A stretch of 64,000 nucleotides of DNA, taken from the NCBI RefSeq assembly GCF_021611515.1, contig NZ_CP090960.1, positions 620,001 to 684,000 on the forward strand. Reading direction: 5' to 3'. Both the position numbers and the translations under genes were made by a program. This document shows positions 49,099 through 58,570 of this stretch, in pieces (within the stretch, counting starts at the first letter, position 1; every line of letters begins with the position of its first letter). Below the pieces are notes generated by a model that was given only the letters and a program-made list of their open reading frames with translations, searched no databases and had not been told where the DNA came from. This DNA is from Mariluticola halotolerans (GTDB taxonomy: Bacteria > Pseudomonadota > Alphaproteobacteria > Rhizobiales > Devosiaceae).

Positions 49099-50475
49099 AT
49101 GCGAGTTATTATTAGCGGCGCCGGCCAGGTTGGCTACGGTATTGCCGAAAAACTCTCGATCGAGGGTATCGAAGTCACCGTCATCGACAGCAATGCCGAT
49201 CTGGTGCAGCGCGTCCGCGATACACTGGATGCGCGCGGTGTGCATGGCCATGGTTCGCACCCCGATGTACTGGCGCAGGCCGGGGCGAAGGATGCTGACA
49301 TGTTGATTGCGGTTACCCAGGTGGACGAAGTCAATATGACTGCCTGTCAGGTGGCGCATTCGATTTTCGAGGTGCCCACACGCATTGCGCGGATTCGCTC
49401 GCAAACTTATCTCAGCCCGGAATGGGCCAACCTGTTCGCACGCGACCATTTGCCGATCGATGTGATTATTTCGCCGGAGATTGAAGTCGGCGATCTAATC
49501 CTGAAGCGCATGGCCTATCCGGGTGCCTCGGAAATCGTCTCCTTTGAAGATGACAAGGTGATGGTAATCGCGGTTGATGTGCGTGAAGACTGCGCGGTCA
49601 TCAATACACCGCTCCGGCACCTTACCGATTTGTTCCCCAACCTTCAGGCGACCGTAATGGGGGTGCGCCGTAACGGGCAAATGCATGTGATGAGTTCCCG
49701 CGAAAGCCTGATTGCCGGGGACCAGGCGCTGGTTGCTGTGGCAAAAGACCAGGTTTCCCGTGTTCTCGGGCTGTTCGGCCGCGATGAGCAGCCGCCCTCA
49801 CGTGTGGTCATTGGCGGCGCGGGCAATATCGGGCGCTATGTGGCCCGCAAGCTTGAGGAAAGCGGGGAGGGGATCAATGTCCGGCTCGTCGAAAACAACC
49901 GGCATATTGCGCAAATTGCGGCAGAAAGCCTGAAGCGTTCAATTACCGTATTCGGTGATGCGCTGCAGGAAGATATTTTGCGCGAAGTCGATATTCGGGA
50001 CGCTCAGATGTATCTCGGGCTGACCAATGATGATGAGACAAATATTCTCTCGTCGGTGCTCGCAAGCGAATTGGGCTGCAAAGCCAATTTTGCGCTGGTC
50101 AACCAGCCGCAATACCCGCGCTTTGCAAGGCGCCTGGGTGTTGACGCCTTTATCAACCCGCGGACAGTCACGGTTTCAAAAGTCCTGCGCCATGTGCGCC
50201 GTGGCCGGGTGAGGGGGGTCTATTCGCTGTTTGACGGGGCGGCGGAGTTAATCGAGGCAGAAGCGCTTGATACCTCTACTTTGGTAGGCAAACCCTTGCG
50301 CGAGTTCAATATCGGTCCGGGGATTCGCATCGGCGCGATTATGCGCGGCGATGAGGTGATCATGCCTCATGGAAATGTGCGCATTGAAGCGGGGGACTTT
50401 GTGGTCGTGATGGCACTTGCGGCGCAAGTGCGGCAGGTGGAGCAGATGTTCCGGGTCAGTCTGGACTTCTTTTGA
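49099..50475 (+). CDS. trkA: Trk system potassium uptake protein TrkA
   Basis: TrkA is the cytoplasmic NAD-binding regulatory subunit of the Trk/Ktr potassium transporter. The 458 residues contain two RCK units, each with a Rossmann motif: GAGQVGYG near residue 7 and GGAGNIGRYVA near residue 237. Each is followed by an RCK-C domain. The membrane subunit TrkH is not in the window. The gene follows ntrX by 44 bp, its usual place in this order. Confidence 0.94.
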   Translation: MRVIISGAGQVGYGIAEKLSIEGIEVTVIDSNADLVQRVRDTLDARGVHGHGSHPDVLAQAGAKDADMLIAVTQVDEVNMTACQVAHSIFEVPTRIARIRSQTYLSPEWANLFARDHLPIDVIISPEIEVGDLILKRMAYPGASEIVSFEDDKVMVIAVDVREDCAVINTPLRHLTDLFPNLQATVMGVRRNGQMHVMSSRESLIAGDQALVAVAKDQVSRVLGLFGRDEQPPSRVVIGGAGNIGRYVARKLEESGEGINVRLVENNRHIAQIAAESLKRSITVFGDALQEDILREVDIRDAQMYLGLTNDDETNILSSVLASELGCKANFALVNQPQYPRFARRLGVDAFINPRTVTVSKVLRHVRRGRVRGVYSLFDGAAELIEAEALDTSTLVGKPLREFNIGPGIRIGAIMRGDEVIMPHGNVRIEAGDFVVVMALAAQVRQVEQMFRVSLDFF

Positions 50476-50572
50476 CACAGAAACACGACTGACGGTTGGC
50501 CGGCGGGCTCCTGCGGTCATTTCCAGACATTCACAAAGCGGATGTTACCCACGACACTGGGGGTGGTTGGGC

Positions 50573-50601
50573 TTGACTGGTATGCAGGATTGTTGATGTA
50601 T
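50573..50601 (+). promoter_or_regulatory. Candidate hfq promoter
   Basis: A good -35 box TTGACT and an approximate -10 box ATGTAT are separated by 17 bp, 129 bp before hfq, inside the 255-bp gap after trkA. The -10 box is weak, so this is only a candidate. Confidence 0.3.
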
Positions 50602-50730
50602 GCCATAGTATTGTTTGTTGTAATCAAAATATTTACAAGGGGGCACACGCTGGTTGAATCCCACTCAGGGCGGCAAAATGCTTTTGAGGCGGTGAAAACT
50701 TGGCAGTCAGCTACCTGAGAGGCCAAAAAC

Positions 50731-50994
50731 ATGCCCAATGAGAAGGCACAGAATTTACAGGATTCTTTCCTGAATCACGTACGCAAACAGAGGGTTCCGT
50801 TGACGATTTTTCTCGTGAATGGTGTAAAACTTCAGGGCGTTATTACGTGGTTCGATAATTTTTGTTTGTTGCTGCGTCGCGATTCCCAGTCCCAACTGGT
50901 ATATAAGCACGCGATTTCTACGATAATGCCTGGCGCGCCGATTCAATTGTTTGATCCGGAACAGGGTGGAGGCGACAACGACACAACGTCGTAA
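50731..50994 (+). CDS. hfq: RNA chaperone Hfq
   Basis: Hfq forms a hexameric ring that pairs small RNAs with mRNAs. The 87 residues carry the Sm1 motif ([21 protein letters not shown]) and the Sm2 motif YKHAISTI. The lateral-rim arginines and the acidic C-terminal tail are short, as in other alphaproteobacteria. GAGAGG stands upstream of the ATG. A 255-bp non-coding stretch separates it from trkA, so it has its own promoter, and hflX follows after 10 bp. Confidence 0.97.
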   Translation: MPNEKAQNLQDSFLNHVRKQRVPLTIFLVNGVKLQGVITWFDNFCLLLRRDSQSQLVYKHAISTIMPGAPIQLFDPEQGGGDNDTTS

Positions 50995-51004
50995 GGCCGA
51001 TTCT

Positions 51005-52375
51005 ATGGAAGCTCCGGAGGCGGATTCGTCTCGCGGAGGTCCACCGCGCTTTGTGGACAACCGCCGCAAGCAAACGCGGTGCGCCTTGGTGTGTCCGGAC
51101 CTTCATCTGAAGCTCAACCAGCGTACGCTCGATGCCCGCAGAAGCGAGTTCGAGGGCCTTGCGCGTGCAATTCGGCTCAATATTGTCATCTCGGATACCG
51201 TGCGATTGCGTGAAGTGCGACCGGCCACATATCTTGGCGGTGGTTATGTCGAGACACTTGCAGAGCGGGTGAAGCAGCAGGACATCGAACTCGTGCTGGT
51301 CGATGCACCGTTGTCACCAATCCAGCAGCGCAACCTTGAACGGCAAACCGGCGCGAAGGTGCTGGACCGGACTGCGTTGATTCTTGAGATTTTTGGCGAA
51401 CGCGCTGCAACCCGCGAGGGCGTGTTGCAAGTGGAACTGGCGCACCTGAATTATCAAAAAGGGCGGCTCGTGCGGTCGTGGACTCATCTGGAGCGCCAGC
51501 GCGGCGGCGGCGGGTTTCTCGGTGGTCCCGGTGAAACGCAGATCGAAAGCGACCGGCGGCAAATCCAAGATCGGATCACGCTCTTGGAGAAACGGCTTGA
51601 GAAAGTCGTGCGCACCCGCGGCCTGCAACGCAAGCCGCGCGATGCGGTGCCTTACCCTGTGGTGGCGCTTGTCGGTTATACCAATTCGGGCAAATCGAGC
51701 CTGTTTAACCGGATTACCGGGGCTGAGGTGATGGCGCAGGATTTGCTGTTTGCCACACTCGACACTACGGTGCGCCGTGCCCATCTGCCGCATGGCCGGG
51801 ATATCATGGCCTCTGACACGGTGGGGTTTGTTGCCGATCTGCCAACCGACCTGGTGGCCGCTTTCCGCGCGACCCTAGAAGAAGTCACCCAGGCAGATAT
51901 CATCCTGCATGTGCGCGATGTCGCCAATCCTGATCACGTGGCGCAAGCCTCCGATGTGTTGGGCGTTTTGGCGGATCTTGGCATCAGTTCGGAAACTGTG
52001 CCGATTATCGAGGTATGGAACAAGATTGATCAGCTGGCACGCGACGAGGATGGTAATATCCCCGCGCTTGAGAATGTGACACCGGCGGGGCGGGTTCAGG
52101 CCCAGGTTGCGGTTTCGGCGCTAAGCGGCGAGGGGATTGGTGATTTGTTCGCCGCGGTGGAGGAGTGTCTTGCACTCGGTAGTCGCGTTTTCCGTATCAT
52201 GGTGCCGCATGAAAATGGTGATGATATCGGCTGGATCTATGCCCATGGTGAGGTAATCGGGCGGGCGGAACCCGATGATGAGGGGACCGAATATTCGGTG
52301 CGGGTGCAGCCGCGCTTCTATGCAGCGTTCCAGACCCGGTTCGGCAAACGCTTGCAACCCTCAGATATTGCCTGA
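51005..52375 (+). CDS. hflX: Ribosome-associated GTPase HflX
   Basis: HflX is a GTPase that splits or rescues ribosomes under stress. The 456 residues show an N-terminal domain, the linker GFLGGPGETQIESDRR, and a G domain with GYTNSGKSSLF (G1), DTTVRRA (G2), DTVGFVADLP (G3) and NKID (G4). I placed the start at the ATG at 51005, 10 bp after hfq, where TAAGG is properly spaced. The frame is open back to 50951, overlapping hfq. The 3' end overlaps the convergent mazG by 15 bp. Confidence 0.95.
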   Translation: MEAPEADSSRGGPPRFVDNRRKQTRCALVCPDLHLKLNQRTLDARRSEFEGLARAIRLNIVISDTVRLREVRPATYLGGGYVETLAERVKQQDIELVLVDAPLSPIQQRNLERQTGAKVLDRTALILEIFGERAATREGVLQVELAHLNYQKGRLVRSWTHLERQRGGGGFLGGPGETQIESDRRQIQDRITLLEKRLEKVVRTRGLQRKPRDAVPYPVVALVGYTNSGKSSLFNRITGAEVMAQDLLFATLDTTVRRAHLPHGRDIMASDTVGFVADLPTDLVAAFRATLEEVTQADIILHVRDVANPDHVAQASDVLGVLADLGISSETVPIIEVWNKIDQLARDEDGNIPALENVTPAGRVQAQVAVSALSGEGIGDLFAAVEECLALGSRVFRIMVPHENGDDIGWIYAHGEVIGRAEPDDEGTEYSVRVQPRFYAAFQTRFGKRLQPSDIA

Positions 52376-53179
52376 TTTGTCGGCAGCACGGATTTCATTC
52401 CAATAGGTTTCCAACTGGCACAACCCTGCATCCCCGATGGGGGTATTGTCTTCGGTGCAACGCTGTTCGACATACGTAAACCTGCGGGTAAACTTGAGAT
52501 TGGCGTCGCGTAATGCCGCCTCAGGGTCTACGCCGATATGCCGGGCCAGATTAGCGACCGAAAACAGCAGGTCGCCGATTTCCTCCGTCATGGCGGCCTT
52601 GTCGTCCTGGTCGACGGCTTCGGAGACTTCCGCCAGTTCTTCTTGGCATTTGTCCATGACCTGTCGCCAGTCAGGCCAGTCAAAGCCAACCTTTGCCGCG
52701 CGTTTTGAGAGTTTCTCTGCACGGACAAGCGCCGGCAAGGGGCGGGGCACGTCATCGAGCACAGAAGGTTGGGTATTTCCCGATTTCTCGGCCTTTTCCG
52801 CGCGTTCTTCTGCCTTGGCGTCCTCCCAGCGGCCCTTGGCGCCGCCGGCATCATTGGCCGATTGTTCGCCGAATACGTGCGGATGTCGCCGGATCAGCTT
52901 TTCCGTGATGGCGAGAATGACGTCGCCTATATCGAACAGACCGCGTTCGCGCGCCATCTGCGCGTGATAGACCGGTTGCAACAACAAGTCGCCGAGCTCG
53001 ACGCGCAGATCGTCGAAATCCTGGCGTTCGATGGCGTCCGCCACTTCATAGGCTTCTTCAATCGTGTAATGCCGGATGGACGCGAAATCCTGTTCGATAT
53101 CCCATGGACAACCCGAAACCGGATCGCGCAAGGCCTCCATGATTTCAACAAGACGGCTTAGGTCACGGGATGGCTGCAT
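52361..53179 (-). CDS. mazG: Nucleoside triphosphate pyrophosphohydrolase MazG
   Basis: MazG hydrolyses nucleoside triphosphates to monophosphates and pyrophosphate as a house-cleaning enzyme. The 272 residues contain two MazG repeats: the N-terminal one with CPWDIEQ, IEEAYEVADAI and ELGDLLLQ, and the C-terminal one with ELAEVSEAV and EEIGDLLFS, both carrying the EExxE and ExxD metal motifs. The central linker (about 110-140) is charged. It is the last gene in a series of minus-strand genes but is separated from the next one upstream by 250 bp. Confidence 0.93.
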   Translation of the reverse strand: MQPSRDLSRLVEIMEALRDPVSGCPWDIEQDFASIRHYTIEEAYEVADAIERQDFDDLRVELGDLLLQPVYHAQMARERGLFDIGDVILAITEKLIRRHPHVFGEQSANDAGGAKGRWEDAKAEERAEKAEKSGNTQPSVLDDVPRPLPALVRAEKLSKRAAKVGFDWPDWRQVMDKCQEELAEVSEAVDQDDKAAMTEEIGDLLFSVANLARHIGVDPEAALRDANLKFTRRFTYVEQRCTEDNTPIGDAGLCQLETYWNEIRAADKSGNI

Positions 53180-53362
53180 GGGGCTGGCTCACTGCTCTGA
53201 GAATCATTCTCGCCAAGTGTAGCGCATGGCGCTCTCGTGTGCAGGGTAAGGGAAGAGTGCCGGACACGTAGCTGTTCGGCACTCCGACGCGCTGCCGTCC
53301 TGTGCATGTGTGTTCGGCGGCAGACTAAAACACCACCATCTGCCATCCATACCAGTTATTCG

Positions 53363-53378
53363 CATAATATATATTATG
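53363..53378. other. 16-bp AT-only-core palindrome
   Basis: CATAATATATATTATG is a perfect palindrome in the gap between mazG and the orphan gene at 53430. Its AT content contrasts with the GC-rich surroundings. It could be a promoter element or operator for mazG; nothing more can be said. Confidence 0.45.
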
Positions 53379-53391
53379 GAACTTTTAAATA

Positions 53392-53415
53392 GGCGACGAC
53401 AGTAATGTCGTCGCC
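53392..53415 (-). terminator. Stem-loop terminator after the orphan gene
   Basis: A 9-bp perfect stem (53392-53400 with 53407-53415) and 6-nt loop lie 14 bp past the stop of the minus-strand gene. They are followed on that strand by TATTTAAAAG, a modest T-rich tail. Confidence 0.65.
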
Positions 53416-53429
53416 TTCAAACCTTTGGC

Positions 53430-54134
53430 TTAGCTTGTTTGGGCGCTGCCAAAATCAAGGTTGGCGGGCCTTGGAAGTATCGGCCCCTTGCCACTGACAG
53501 GTACACTTATATCAACTTCTTCAAGTTTGAAGTTTCTTGCCCAACAGGCCCCTGAGCCTTTTAGAAAGAACCCGTAGTGAAGGCTGACTGAATCATCGGA
53601 AATTTCGAAAACCACATGCCGTTTGGTCCATGGCTTTGTGCCGATGAGCGGTCCGTCAGGACGACGCAGCTCAAGATTGTCAAATTGCAACGTCCCTCTT
53701 GGACCATCTACCCTGAACCATAAGGTAGCACCCGTTTCGACATTCTCGGTGCGCAACTCGGCTTCCAGGCGCAAACGTTTGCCGAGAAAAGGCGCCGCAT
53801 GGACACTCTGCATCAATGTACAGAAATCATTTCCAGCGATTTCCCGCGATAGGGCCGCCCTTGATTTTATAAGCACTGTGGATTTTAGGTCAGGATCCAA
53901 GCCCACATCAAAAAGGTTCGGGCTGCTGCCTGTCTTCATCCAGTCATCAGGTAATCTGAGTTGTGAGACAGCTGCCGCTTCCTCGATCTTTGCGCTGAGA
54001 ATATTCCATTCCGGCACACCAAACTGTCTGGCGATAAGCTCCAGACTATCACTATGAGAGATTTCGATATGCCGATCAGCCAAAGCTTGCCGAAGTAGCT
54101 TGGCCACAAGCTTCGCATCCATGAAATTGTACAT
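53430..54134 (-). CDS. Two-part protein of unknown function with a glyoxalase-associated N-terminal helix module
   Basis: The 234 residues fall into two parts. Residues 5-55 (LVAKLLRQALADRHIEISHS... QFGVPEWNILSAKI) form a helical module that I recall from proteins named glyoxalase superfamily in Rhizobiales. Residues about 110-215 (RLRLEAELRTENVETGATLWFRV and later VSLHYGFFLKGSGACWARNF) resemble a beta-sandwich of carbohydrate-binding type, seen fused to various regulators. No signal peptide, membrane segment or catalytic motif is seen. AAAGGA stands 7 bp before the ATG. It has its own terminator and 208 bp of free DNA upstream, so it looks like a single-gene unit set into a housekeeping cluster. 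Confidence 0.7.
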   Translation of the reverse strand: MYNFMDAKLVAKLLRQALADRHIEISHSDSLELIARQFGVPEWNILSAKIEEAAAVSQLRLPDDWMKTGSSPNLFDVGLDPDLKSTVLIKSRAALSREIAGNDFCTLMQSVHAAPFLGKRLRLEAELRTENVETGATLWFRVDGPRGTLQFDNLELRRPDGPLIGTKPWTKRHVVFEISDDSVSLHYGFFLKGSGACWARNFKLEEVDISVPVSGKGPILPRPANLDFGSAQTS

Positions 54135-54342
54135 GGTTCAATCCTTTTGATGCGGGCATTATGTTGTCAGCGCTTGCGTTACTGAAGACTTGCCCGATTA
54201 AAAAAGATCAAACCGGTCCAAAATTGTGCATTCACCATCCCGCCAGGGTGCAAGCAGCCGGTCGCACAAACCGTTCAAAATGATGTTCTTCAGATTATGC
54301 GATGTCAAGCCGATGCCTGCGGAGAGGTAAGGTGCGCGATGG

Positions 54343-55182
54343 CTAACGCGACAGCACCTTGCCGGCGGTCACGTCGATCACCATGCCATCATAAGCTGGC
54401 GACACATGGGCTGGCGTTGTCGCATCAACATGGGCGTAGTCCATATCGATATGCATATTGGTCAGCACGGTCTGGCGCGGTTTCAGACGTTCCACCAACG
54501 CCAGTGATTCCGGCAAGCTCAAATGACTTGGATGCGGCAATGGCCGCAATGCGTCCAGAACCCAGACATCGAGGTCAGAAACGGCACTCAAGGACGATTG
54601 CGGCAAGCCGCTGAGGTCGCAGGAATAGGCAAAATTGGCGATGCGGAAGCCAAGCGAAATGATGTTGCCGTGTTCCTGGGCGAAGGCGGAAATACGTATC
54701 GAACCGCCCGGCCCGTCGATCTCGATTTCTTCGCCAGCCTCAAATTCATGCGCATTCAGGATTGGCGGATAAGGACTGCCTGGCGGTGCTGTGAAGCAAT
54801 AGCCGAACGCTTCGCGCAATCGTTGGCCGGTCGCCTTCGAAAAATACACGTCAACGCGTTTGCGGTTGTTCAGCGCCAGCACGCGCAAGTCGTCAATGCC
54901 GTGCGTATGGTCGGCATGTTCATGCGTGTATAATACCGCATCGAGCTGAGTGACATTGGCGTCCAGCAATTGCTCGCGCAGATCACAACCTGTGTCGATG
55001 ATGATCTGTGTTGGCGCTGCGCGGTCATCCCGCGTGCCGGTCAGCAATAGCGAGCAGCGACGGCGACGGTTGCGTGGATTGGCCGGGTCACAATCACCCC
55101 ATATATTGCCCACCCTTGGCACGCCGCCAGACGAGCCGCAGCCCAGTATCGTTGCTGTGATTTGCTGTGCTGGATCCGCCAT
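54343..55182 (-). CDS. PhnP-like MBL-fold metallohydrolase
   Basis: The 279 residues form a metallo-beta-lactamase fold with the metal motif HEHADH (near residue 88) and further ligands in YSCD and the HIDMD segment. The N-terminal LGCGSSGGVPR and the early cysteine pair resemble the PhnP/RNase Z-like phosphodiesterase group. No phosphonate genes are nearby, so the natural substrate is unknown. It follows tatD by 3 bp and is probably the last gene of the rlpA-to-MBL series. Confidence 0.88.
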   Translation of the reverse strand: MADPAQQITATILGCGSSGGVPRVGNIWGDCDPANPRNRRRRCSLLLTGTRDDRAAPTQIIIDTGCDLREQLLDANVTQLDAVLYTHEHADHTHGIDDLRVLALNNRKRVDVYFSKATGQRLREAFGYCFTAPPGSPYPPILNAHEFEAGEEIEIDGPGGSIRISAFAQEHGNIISLGFRIANFAYSCDLSGLPQSSLSAVSDLDVWVLDALRPLPHPSHLSLPESLALVERLKPRQTVLTNMHIDMDYAHVDATTPAHVSPAYDGMVIDVTAGKVLSR

Positions 55183-55185
55183 AGG

Positions 55186-55965
55186 TCAACGAATCCCGGT
55201 TTTAGCGAACAGTCGACCAAAATTGCCTGTCGTCTGATCCGCCAATGTCTCGAGGTCGACGCCACGTAATTCTGCGAGCTTTTCAGCGGTATGGCGCACG
55301 AATGCCGGTTCGTTCGATTGGCCGCGATGCGGAATTGGCGCGAGATATGGCGCGTCGGTTTCCACCAATATGCGGTCTGCGGGAACAAATTGGGCCACTT
55401 CCTGTATTTCAGCGGCATTTTTGAACGTGACGATACCTGAGAAGGACACGTAGCCGCCCAGTGCCAAGCCACGCCGGGCCAGTTCGGCGCCTGAGGAAAA
55501 GCAATGCAAAACAAAGGGGAAAGCCCCCTTCCCTGTCTCTTCCTCAAGGATCGCAATCATGTCTTCATCTGCAGAGCGGCTATGAATGACCAGCGGCAGG
55601 CCGGAAATGCGGGCGGCGGCGATATGGCGGCGAAACCCGGTTTCCTGCGCATCGCGCGGGGCATTGTCATAGTGATAGTCGAGCCCGGCCTCGCCAATGG
55701 CGACGCATTTGGGGTGTTCGGCCAGCCGTAGCAGGTCTTCGGTGTGGATATGCAGTTCTTCGTCGGCATTATGCGGATGGGTGCCGATGGAACACCATAT
55801 ATTGTCGTAAGCCTCTGAAATTGCTTTTAGTTTTTCGAACTTCTCTACCCGGGTCGAAATGGTCACGCAGCCAGAGACACCGGCGTTGCCCATACGGGCT
55901 ATCACGCCGTCGAGATCAGCCGACAGTGCGTCGAAATCGAGATGGCAGTGACTATCAATCAACAT
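55186..55965 (-). CDS. tatD: TatD-family metal-dependent hydrolase
   Basis: TatD proteins are metal-dependent DNases or hydrolases of the amidohydrolase barrel type. The 259 residues show DSHCHLD at 4-10, GEAGLDYHYD, and HSRSAD and LVETDAPYL later, giving the full set of metal ligands. The start overlaps the metG stop, as is common for the metG-tatD pair. Confidence 0.93.
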   Translation of the reverse strand: MLIDSHCHLDFDALSADLDGVIARMGNAGVSGCVTISTRVEKFEKLKAISEAYDNIWCSIGTHPHNADEELHIHTEDLLRLAEHPKCVAIGEAGLDYHYDNAPRDAQETGFRRHIAAARISGLPLVIHSRSADEDMIAILEEETGKGAFPFVLHCFSSGAELARRGLALGGYVSFSGIVTFKNAAEIQEVAQFVPADRILVETDAPYLAPIPHRGQSNEPAFVRHTAEKLAELRGVDLETLADQTTGNFGRLFAKTGIR

Positions 55966-57524
55966 CAGGCAGTGGCCTCGGGGGCTTCTTTCTCCACATA
56001 GCGCGGGAATACGCCTTCAGGTGCCGGCAATGCAACACCCGGGGTCAAACGGCCGGGTTCCCCCAGATCTGCGAAATTGCGCCTGTCGGATTCTACACTC
56101 AGCAGGTTCAGCAACTTGCCGGCGGATTCGGGCATCACTGGCTGGGCGAGAATGCCGACCTGCCGGATAATTTCGGCCGTGACGTAGAGTACCGTCTCCA
56201 TGCGTGCAGGATCGTTCTTGCGCAACGCCCAGGGTTCCTGCGCGGCGAAATAGCGGTTGGTGTCAGCGACGACCTGCCAGACAGAGGCCAGCATCTGGTG
56301 CAAAGCCTGTTGATTGACGGCGCTGCGCGCCTGTTCCAGCAACGCATCTGCTGCATCGAGGATTGCTTTGTCTTCCGTCGACAGCGCGCCAGGTGTTGGC
56401 ACCTGGGCCCCACAATGTTTGGCGACCATAGACAGGGATCGTTGCGCCAGATTTCCCAGATCGTTCGCCAGATCGGCATTGATACGATTGACGATGGCTT
56501 CATGGCTATAGGAGCCGTCCTGACCGAACGAGACTTCGCGCAGAAAATAATAGCGCATGGCGTCAACGCCATAGTCTTCAGCCATCGCGAAGGGATCGAC
56601 CACATTGCCGACCGACTTGGACATTTTCTCGCCGCGATTGAACAGGAAACCGTGAGCAAAGACGCGCTTGGGCAGTTCAATGCCGGCGGAAAGCAAAAAG
56701 GCGGGCCAATAGACGGCATGGAACCGCACGATGTCCTTGCCGATCATGTGCAGATTGCAGGGCCAGAAGCCACTACGCGGGGTATTTTGCTCTGGAAATC
56801 CGGTTGCTGTGAGGTAATTGGTCAACGCATCGACCCAGACATACATCACGTGCTTTTCATTGCCCGGCACCTTCACGCCCCAATCGAATGTGGTGCGCGA
56901 AATCGAGATGTCTTTCAGGCCGGATTTAACGAAGCTGGCGACTTCGTTGCGGCGTTCCGGCGGCATGATGAAATCGGGATGTGCATCAAAATGCGCCAAC
57001 AGCTTGTCGCCATAGGCCGAAAGCCGGAAGAAATAGCTTTCTTCCTCAACCCATTCCACGGGCGATCCGAGCGGCTCACGCCGTACGCCGTCATCGCCGA
57101 GCGTGATTTCCTTCTCGTCAAAAAAAGCTTCCTGACGTACCGAATACCAACCCGCATAGGTGTCGAGATAGATATCGCCCTTCTCTTCCATCCGCTTCCA
57201 GATGGCTTCAGAAGCACGGTGATGGCGCGGCTCGGTGGTGCGGATGAAATCATCAAACGAAATGTTCAAGGCTGACCACAAGTCTCGGAAAACATTGGCG
57301 TTTCGCGTGGCAAGTTCGAGCGCGGTGATGCCCTCTTTCTCCGCCGTTTGTTGCATTTTGAGCCCATGCTCGTCCGTGCCGGTCAGAAAGAACACGTCCT
57401 TGCCATCGAGACGGTGAAAGCGGGCAATCGTGTCGCTGGCCAGCGCTGTATAGGCGTGGCCGATATGCGGGACACCGTTGGGGTAAAAGATCGGCGTGGT
57501 GATATAGAATTTTTCTTTGCTCAT
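55965..57524 (-). CDS. metG: Methionyl-tRNA synthetase
   Basis: MetG charges tRNA-Met. The 519 residues have the class I HIGH motif (PHIGHAY at 19-25) and the KMSKS loop (KMSKSVGNV, near 305). The zinc-finger cysteines of the E. coli type are absent, so it belongs to the shorter type without the C-terminal dimerisation domain. It overlaps holB by 4 bp and tatD at its end. Confidence 0.96.
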   Translation of the reverse strand: MSKEKFYITTPIFYPNGVPHIGHAYTALASDTIARFHRLDGKDVFFLTGTDEHGLKMQQTAEKEGITALELATRNANVFRDLWSALNISFDDFIRTTEPRHHRASEAIWKRMEEKGDIYLDTYAGWYSVRQEAFFDEKEITLGDDGVRREPLGSPVEWVEEESYFFRLSAYGDKLLAHFDAHPDFIMPPERRNEVASFVKSGLKDISISRTTFDWGVKVPGNEKHVMYVWVDALTNYLTATGFPEQNTPRSGFWPCNLHMIGKDIVRFHAVYWPAFLLSAGIELPKRVFAHGFLFNRGEKMSKSVGNVVDPFAMAEDYGVDAMRYYFLREVSFGQDGSYSHEAIVNRINADLANDLGNLAQRSLSMVAKHCGAQVPTPGALSTEDKAILDAADALLEQARSAVNQQALHQMLASVWQVVADTNRYFAAQEPWALRKNDPARMETVLYVTAEIIRQVGILAQPVMPESAGKLLNLLSVESDRRNFADLGEPGRLTPGVALPAPEGVFPRYVEKEAPEATA

Positions 57525-58570
57525 GACTGCCCGTCGGGCGCGAGGTGCATATGCAGGCGTGCATGCTGCCTCAGCGCATCAAAAATGGAAACCAGTGTCT
57601 GCCGTGCATCGAGATTGTAGGCATCGGCATCGGCAAACACAGCGTGTGCCTTGTCCCACAGGTCAGTTGCAGAGGCAAGACGATTGCGGGCACCTGGCCC
57701 GGCCGTTGCGGCGGCCCGCGCTTCATTGGCCATCCAGCCAATCAGCATTTCGCGGGCGAAAGCGGCTTCCGCGCCGCCGGCTTTGGCTATGGCATCGGCC
57801 AGCTGCAGGTATACGCCCGCAGGTTGGGTTCCGGGCGCGCTCAACCAGCGCTGCAGCGTATCGAGGGTTTGAAGGCCCTCAATCATCAGTGCTTCGAATG
57901 CACGCTGTGGCCGCCCTTCTGCCAGATCGACAGCCCGATGCAGTACGTCATTTTCCGTATCCGGCATCTGGTTCATGATGATGCGTTCGACATCGCTGGC
58001 GGTCAGGCCGCGCAAAGCATAGGCATGGCAGCGGGATCGGATGGTTGGCAAGAGCGCGCCCGGCCGATGCGACACCAGCAAGAACAGTGTTTCAGCAGGT
58101 GGCTCTTCGAGAATTTTCAGCAGCGCATTGGCTGAATTCTGGTTGCAGTCGTCAATACTGTCGACCACGCAGATGCGATAACCGGCGCGCCCTCTCGTCT
58201 GGCGCATGCGCAACTGCACGTCACGCACGTCTTCAACCCGGATTGCCGCATAAAAGCTGCTGGAATCGCGAGGCCGGCGCCTGAGCGTGAATATATTCGG
58301 ATGTACACCGGCGGCGATCTGCTCAGCGACCCGTTCCGCCGGCTCGTCGCCGGTCTCGCTCAATATGTGCTTGGCGAGGGTAAAGGCCAGGCTTGCCTTG
58401 CCTATGCCGCGCGGCCCGTGCAGCAGGATAGCCCCTGGCAGGTAACCCGTCCGGTTTTGTTCAACCAGCGTATCAAAAGCGGCTTTGTGGCCGATGAGTT
58501 CGGGAGCCTGCTCCGGCAGAAGGATGCCCTGAAGCTGATCTGGTTCGCGTTGCGGGTCGTTTGCGCTCAC
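57521..58570 (-). CDS. holB: DNA polymerase III subunit delta'
   Basis: Delta' is part of the clamp loader that puts the beta clamp on DNA. The 349 residues contain an AAA+ domain with the P-loop-like segment [14 protein letters not shown], the sensor part [15 protein letters not shown] and a C-terminal collar domain. Unlike E. coli delta' it retains a near-canonical Walker A sequence (GPRGIGKA). The GTG start overlaps the tmk stop by 4 bp, and it overlaps metG by 4 bp. Confidence 0.92.
   Translation of the reverse strand: MSANDPQREPDQLQGILLPEQAPELIGHKAAFDTLVEQNRTGYLPGAILLHGPRGIGKASLAFTLAKHILSETGDEPAERVAEQIAAGVHPNIFTLRRRPRDSSSFYAAIRVEDVRDVQLRMRQTRGRAGYRICVVDSIDDCNQNSANALLKILEEPPAETLFLLVSHRPGALLPTIRSRCHAYALRGLTASDVERIIMNQMPDTENDVLHRAVDLAEGRPQRAFEALMIEGLQTLDTLQRWLSAPGTQPAGVYLQLADAIAKAGGAEAAFAREMLIGWMANEARAAATAGPGARNRLASATDLWDKAHAVFADADAYNLDARQTLVSIFDALRQHARLHMHLAPDGQS

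Noticed and set aside
50520-50738. Small minus-strand gene between trkA and hfq
   Set aside because: The 73-codon frame has no family likeness or good start and overlaps the expected hfq promoter.
53158-53346. Small minus-strand gene upstream of mazG
   Set aside because: It overlaps the mazG start and has Arg/His/Ser-rich, repeat-like composition without a ribosome binding site.
55821-57275. 484-codon open frame on the plus strand
   Set aside because: It lies fully antisense to metG and tatD, which have clear family motifs. Long shadow frames are expected in GC-rich coding DNA.
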